Shown: positions 61,080 through 64,000 of the stretch, piece after piece
Layout: each line of letters opens with the position of its first letter
How positions within the stretch are numbered: position 1 is the first letter of the stretch
DNA from: Pseudofrankia nepalensis
Lineage (GTDB): Bacteria > Actinomycetota > Actinomycetes > Frankiales > Frankiaceae
Length of the DNA: 64,000 nt
Reading direction: 5' to 3' (one strand)
NCBI RefSeq assembly: GCF_016786305.1
Contig: NZ_JADWYV010000003.1
Notes under the pieces: model-generated
Database searches by the model: none
The model's input: only the letters and a program-made list of their open reading frames with translations
What the model was told of the DNA's origin: nothing
Made by a program: the position numbers and the translations under genes

Positions 61080-64000
61080 CTAGCGTTCGAGCCGGCCGCG
61101 TAGCTCCTTCTTGTCGATCTTGCCGACGGCGGTCAGGGGCAGCGTGTCGAGCGCGACGAGCCGGTCGGGCAGCTTGAACCGGGCCACGCCGCGTTCGACC
61201 AGGTAGCCGCGCAGGGCGGCCAGCGTCAGCTCTCCCCCGGGGGAGAGCGTGACGACGGCGCAGATGCTCTCGCCGAGGGTCTCGTCGGCGAGCCCGACGA
61301 CCGCCGCCTGGGTGATCGCCGAGTGGCCGAGCAGGTGGTCCTCCAGCTCGCCGGTCGCCACCGACTCGCCGGCGCGGTTGATGACGTCCTTGACCCGGCC
61401 CTCCACGACGAGGTGCCCGGTGGGCAGCTGGCGGACGAGGTCACCGCTGCGGTAGTAACCGTCGGGGGAGAAGGCGGTCGCGTTGTGCGCGGCCGCCCGG
61501 TAGTACCCGCGGATCGTGTACGGCCCGCGGGTCCACAGCTCACCCACCTCGCCGGGCGCGACGTCGGCGCCGGCGGAGTCGACCACGCGCACCTCGTCGG
61601 CGGCGGCGAGCGGCCGGCCCTGCGTCGTGAACACCAGCTCGTCCGGGTCGTCGAGTCGGGTGTAGTTGAGCAGGCCCTCCGCCATGCCGAAGACCTGCTG
61701 GAGCGCGCAGCCGAGCGCGGGCGTGACCCGCCTGGCCAGCTCCTCGTCGAGCTTGGCGCCGCCCACCTGCAGCAGGCGCAGGCTGGAGAGGTCCGCCCGC
61801 TCCCAGGCGGCGGCCTCGACCCACAGCCGGGCCAGCGGCGGGACGAGGGCGGTCACGGTCACCCGGTGGCGCGCCACCAGCCCGAACGCGACGTCCGGGC
61901 TCGGGACGGGCGCGAGCACGACCGTGCCACCGACGCCGAGCGTCCCGAGGATCCCCGGGCAGGCGAGCGGGAAGTTGTGCGCCGCCGGCAGGGCCGCGAG
62001 ATAGACGTCGGCCGCGCTCAGCCCGCACACCTCGGCGCTCGCCCGCGCGTTGTACGCGTAGTCCTGGTGCGTCCGTGGGATCAGCTTCGGCTTGCCCGTG
62101 GTGCCGCCCGAGATCAGCAGCACGGCGACGTCGGCCGCCGTGGGGCCGGCCGTCGGCGGTTCCTCGGCTCCCGCCGTCCGGGCGCGCGCCGCCGCGCCGC
62201 GAGCGGCCAGGTCGGCCAGCGCCGTGAACGGGCCGGGCTCGCCGGCGACCAGGACGTGGCGCAGCGAGTCGACCTCCGCGAGCAGCTCGCCGGCCAGCGG
62301 GCGGTGGTCATGGCCCTCGTGGACGTCGGGGATGAGGTAGGCGACCGCGTCGGACAGCCGCGCGAAGTGCTCGATCTCGGTCCGCCGGTGCGCGGGCAGC
62401 GCCAGCACCGGGACGGCGCCGAGGCGCGCCAGCGCGAACAGGACGGTGACGAGCTCGGCCCGGTTCGGCAGGTGCACGACGACCCGGTCACCGGCGCCGA
62501 TGCCGATCTCGCGCAGCCCGGCCGCGAGGTCGTCCGCCTCGGCGTCGAGCTCGGCGTAGGTGAGGCCGCGCTCGCCGGCGACGATCGCCGTCGACGCGCC
62601 GTACGCGCTGGCCCAGCCGCGCAGCAGCTCGCCGAGCGTCTCGTCCCGCCAGTAGCCCTCGGCCCGGTAGCGCGCGGCGGCCTCGGCCGGGACGGGCACC
62701 CAGTCGCCGGCGAGCGGTCCGCCGGTCCCGTCGGCCTCGACCCCGCCAGTTTCGACCTCGGCCGCCTCGTCGAGACCAGGGCCCGTGAGCTCCTGGCCGA
62801 GGGGAGCCGGATCGCCGAGGAGCGTGGCGACCTCGTCGTCGGACAGGGCGTCGATCTCCAGGACGAGCGTGGCGATGCGGTCGAGCCGTCCGGGCGTGGG
62901 CTCGGCGCGCCGCAGAGCCTCGGCGAGGCCGGCCACGGTCGGCGCGCTGAACAGGGCGCGCACCGAGATCTCGTCGGTGTCGAGCTCGGCCCGCAGCCGG
63001 GCGACGAGACCGGTGGCCAGGACCGAGTCACCGCCGAGCGCGAAGAACTCGTCGGTGACGCCGACCTGGTCGGCCCCCAGCAGCTCGCGCCAGACCTTGA
63101 CCAGCACCCGTTCGAGATCGTCACGGGGCGGGACGGCGGCGGACGCCGCCGCGCCCTCGGCGCTGGCCAGCAGCGCGCCGGCCCCGCGCCGGTCGATCTT
63201 GCCGTTCGCGGTGAGCGGGATCTCGTCGAGCACGACGACGCGGTCCGGCACCATGTGCGGCGGCAGGAGCGCGCGCAGCGCTTCGCGGACGGCGTCGGGG
63301 CCCGCGCCGGTGGCGGAGGCGTCGAGCACCACGGCCGCGCCGAGGCTCGGGCCCGCCCCGCCCGCCGCGGTCGTGAGGACCGCGACCCCGGTCCGCACCC
63401 CGGGAACGGACTCGAGGGCGGCCTCGACCTCGCCCAGCTCGACCCGGAAGCCGCGGATCTTCACCTGGTTGTCGCGCCGGCCGAGGAACTCGACGGTGCC
63501 GTCGGGGGTGTAGCGGGCCAGGTCGCCGGTGCGGTACCAGCGGTGGCCGTCGAGCTCGACGAACCGGTCCGCCGTGCGCTCGGGATCGGCGAGGTAGCCG
63601 AGGGCGACGCCGTCGCCGCCGATCCACAGCTCCCCGGCGACGTGGTCCGGGCAGTCCCGGCCCAGCGGGTCGACGACGCGCAGCCGGACGTTGCGCAGCG
63701 GCGTGCCGTACGGCACGCACAGCCACTCCGCCGGCACGGGCCGGTCGGCGTCGACCTCGCAGACCGTGGAATGGATCGCGGTCTCCGTGGTGCCGCCGAG
63801 GGCGATGAAGCGGCAACCGGGCACCGCGGCGGCGAGCCGGCCGGGCAGGTCGACCCCGACGCGATCGCCGCCGAGCAGCACCGCGCGCAGGCTCGCGCCC
63901 AGCGGCACACCCGCGCCGAGCACGAGGTCCAGCACGGTCGGGACGCAGTTGAGCACGGTGACGGCGTGCCCGCCCACCAGCTCGGCCCAGCGCCGCGCCT
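61080..64000 (-). CDS. NRPS C-terminal part: adenylation, carrier, and fused aryl-acid ligase domains (5' end outside window)
   Basis: At least 970 residues, running off the window. The first part is the C-terminal two thirds of an adenylation domain: LLGGDRV, ALGGTTETAIHST (A5), GELWIGG, YRTGDLARY, RRDNQVKIRGFRVELGEVE, NGKIDRR. A carrier domain follows with LGGDSVLATG, the phosphopantetheine Ser. After an acidic linker a second full adenylating domain begins with YWRDETLGELLRGWA and LLISGGTTGKPKLIPRTHQDY, GYYRSGDLVR and VGKIDKKEL. It is of the DhbE/EntE (2,3-dihydroxybenzoate/salicylate-AMP ligase) type. Such a ligase normally stands alone, so the C-terminal fusion is unusual. Activity as a siderophore synthetase is inferred from the neighbouring siderophore ABC ATPase. 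Confidence 0.88.
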   Translation of the reverse strand, partial: ARRWAELVGGHAVTVLNCVPTVLDLVLGAGVPLGASLRAVLLGGDRVGVDLPGRLAAAVPGCRFIALGGTTETAIHSTVCEVDADRPVPAEWLCVPYGTPLRNVRLRVVDPLGRDCPDHVAGELWIGGDGVALGYLADPERTADRFVELDGHRWYRTGDLARYTPDGTVEFLGRRDNQVKIRGFRVELGEVEAALESVPGVRTGVAVLTTAAGGAGPSLGAAVVLDASATGAGPDAVREALRALLPPHMVPDRVVVLDEIPLTANGKIDRRGAGALLASAEGAAASAAVPPRDDLERVLVKVWRELLGADQVGVTDEFFALGGDSVLATGLVARLRAELDTDEISVRALFSAPTVAGLAEALRRAEPTPGRLDRIATLVLEIDALSDDEVATLLGDPAPLGQELTGPGLDEAAEVETGGVEADGTGGPLAGDWVPVPAEAAARYRAEGYWRDETLGELLRGWASAYGASTAIVAGERGLTYAELDAEADDLAAGLREIGIGAGDRVVVHLPNRAELVTVLFALARLGAVPVLALPAHRRTEIEHFARLSDAVAYLIPDVHEGHDHRPLAGELLAEVDSLRHVLVAGEPGPFTALADLAARGAAARARTAGAEEPPTAGPTAADVAVLLISGGTTGKPKLIPRTHQDYAYNARASAEVCGLSAADVYLAALPAAHNFPLACPGILGTLGVGGTVVLAPVPSPDVAFGLVARHRVTVTALVPPLARLWVEAAAWERADLSSLRLLQVGGAKLDEELARRVTPALGCALQQVFGMAEGLLNYTRLDDPDELVFTTQGRPLAAADEVRVVDSAGADVAPGEVGELWTRGPYTIRGYYRAAAHNATAFSPDGYYRSGDLVRQLPTGHLVVEGRVKDVINRAGESVATGELEDHLLGHSAITQAAVVGLADETLGESICAVVTLSPGGELTLAALRGYLVERGVARFKLPDRLVALDTLPLTAVGKIDKKELRGRLER

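Overview
The window is high-GC actinobacterial DNA (mostly about 70% G+C by eye, one conspicuous AT-richer gene). Gene content and order suggest a filamentous actinomycete. The evidence is bldC beside a valine-dehydrogenase-type gene, DUF3073, purM and purF; an integrative element in tRNA-Phe; a CYP157-type P450; and an NRPS siderophore edge. A Frankia-like organism is plausible but not proven. The sequence is draft quality: three N runs (89-98, 9636-9645, 22769-22778), a G25/C17 block near 56.6 kb, and several frameshifted genes.

Layout. (1) 1-890: sparse DNA, then tRNA-Asp and tRNA-Phe. (2) 844-12536: an integrated element in the 3' end of tRNA-Phe, bounded by an exact 45-bp direct repeat. 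It carries an FtsK/TraB-type translocase operon, two HTH regulators, a Nudix hydrolase, an HD phosphohydrolase, an IS481-type insertion with a 14-bp target duplication, and an AT-richer gene joining a GIY-YIG-like region to an FtsK/HerA-like ATPase. No integrase or replication gene is visible, so it looks disarmed. (3) 12.6-14.0 kb: a broken phosphoesterase and two small LuxR-type regulators. (4) 14297-22434: a compact thiazole/oxazole (TOMM/LAP) RiPP operon. A 36-residue precursor with the core C-C-H-C-H-C-T is followed by a leader-binding E1-like partner, two nitroreductase-fold proteins, a CPBP protease, an amidohydrolase relative, an ABC exporter and a YcaO cyclodehydratase.

(5) 22.4-37.6 kb: mixed accessory and housekeeping genes. 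These are an RTX-repeat secreted protein, lipoproteins, an epoxide hydrolase with a divergent WYL regulator, a 1-Cys peroxiredoxin, a decayed FAD oxidoreductase, a secreted repeat protein, a TetR/cysteine-hydrolase pair, a GNAT enzyme and a MacB/LolD-type ABC system. (6) 37.7-56.5 kb: a very long Ser/Thr kinase, a GAF-EAL protein and the conserved core block bldC - hypothetical - vdh - DUF3073 - purM - purF - SCP2-like - sacsin/Hsp90-like ATPase. (7) 56.6-64.0 kb: a siderophore-type ABC ATPase, an AAA ATPase/nuclease, a P450 lacking ExxR, and the C-terminal part of an NRPS that ends in a fused aryl-acid-AMP-ligase-like domain. The last three parts resemble the edge of a catecholate or salicylate siderophore cluster.

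The most interesting item is the RiPP operon. Its precursor gene is very short, lies directly behind a strong ribosome binding site, and shows the expected leader-GG-core layout. The second is the nuclease-like/translocase fusion carried as low-GC cargo by the tRNA-Phe element. Short tandem duplications recur throughout the window, mainly in spacers and at gene ends.
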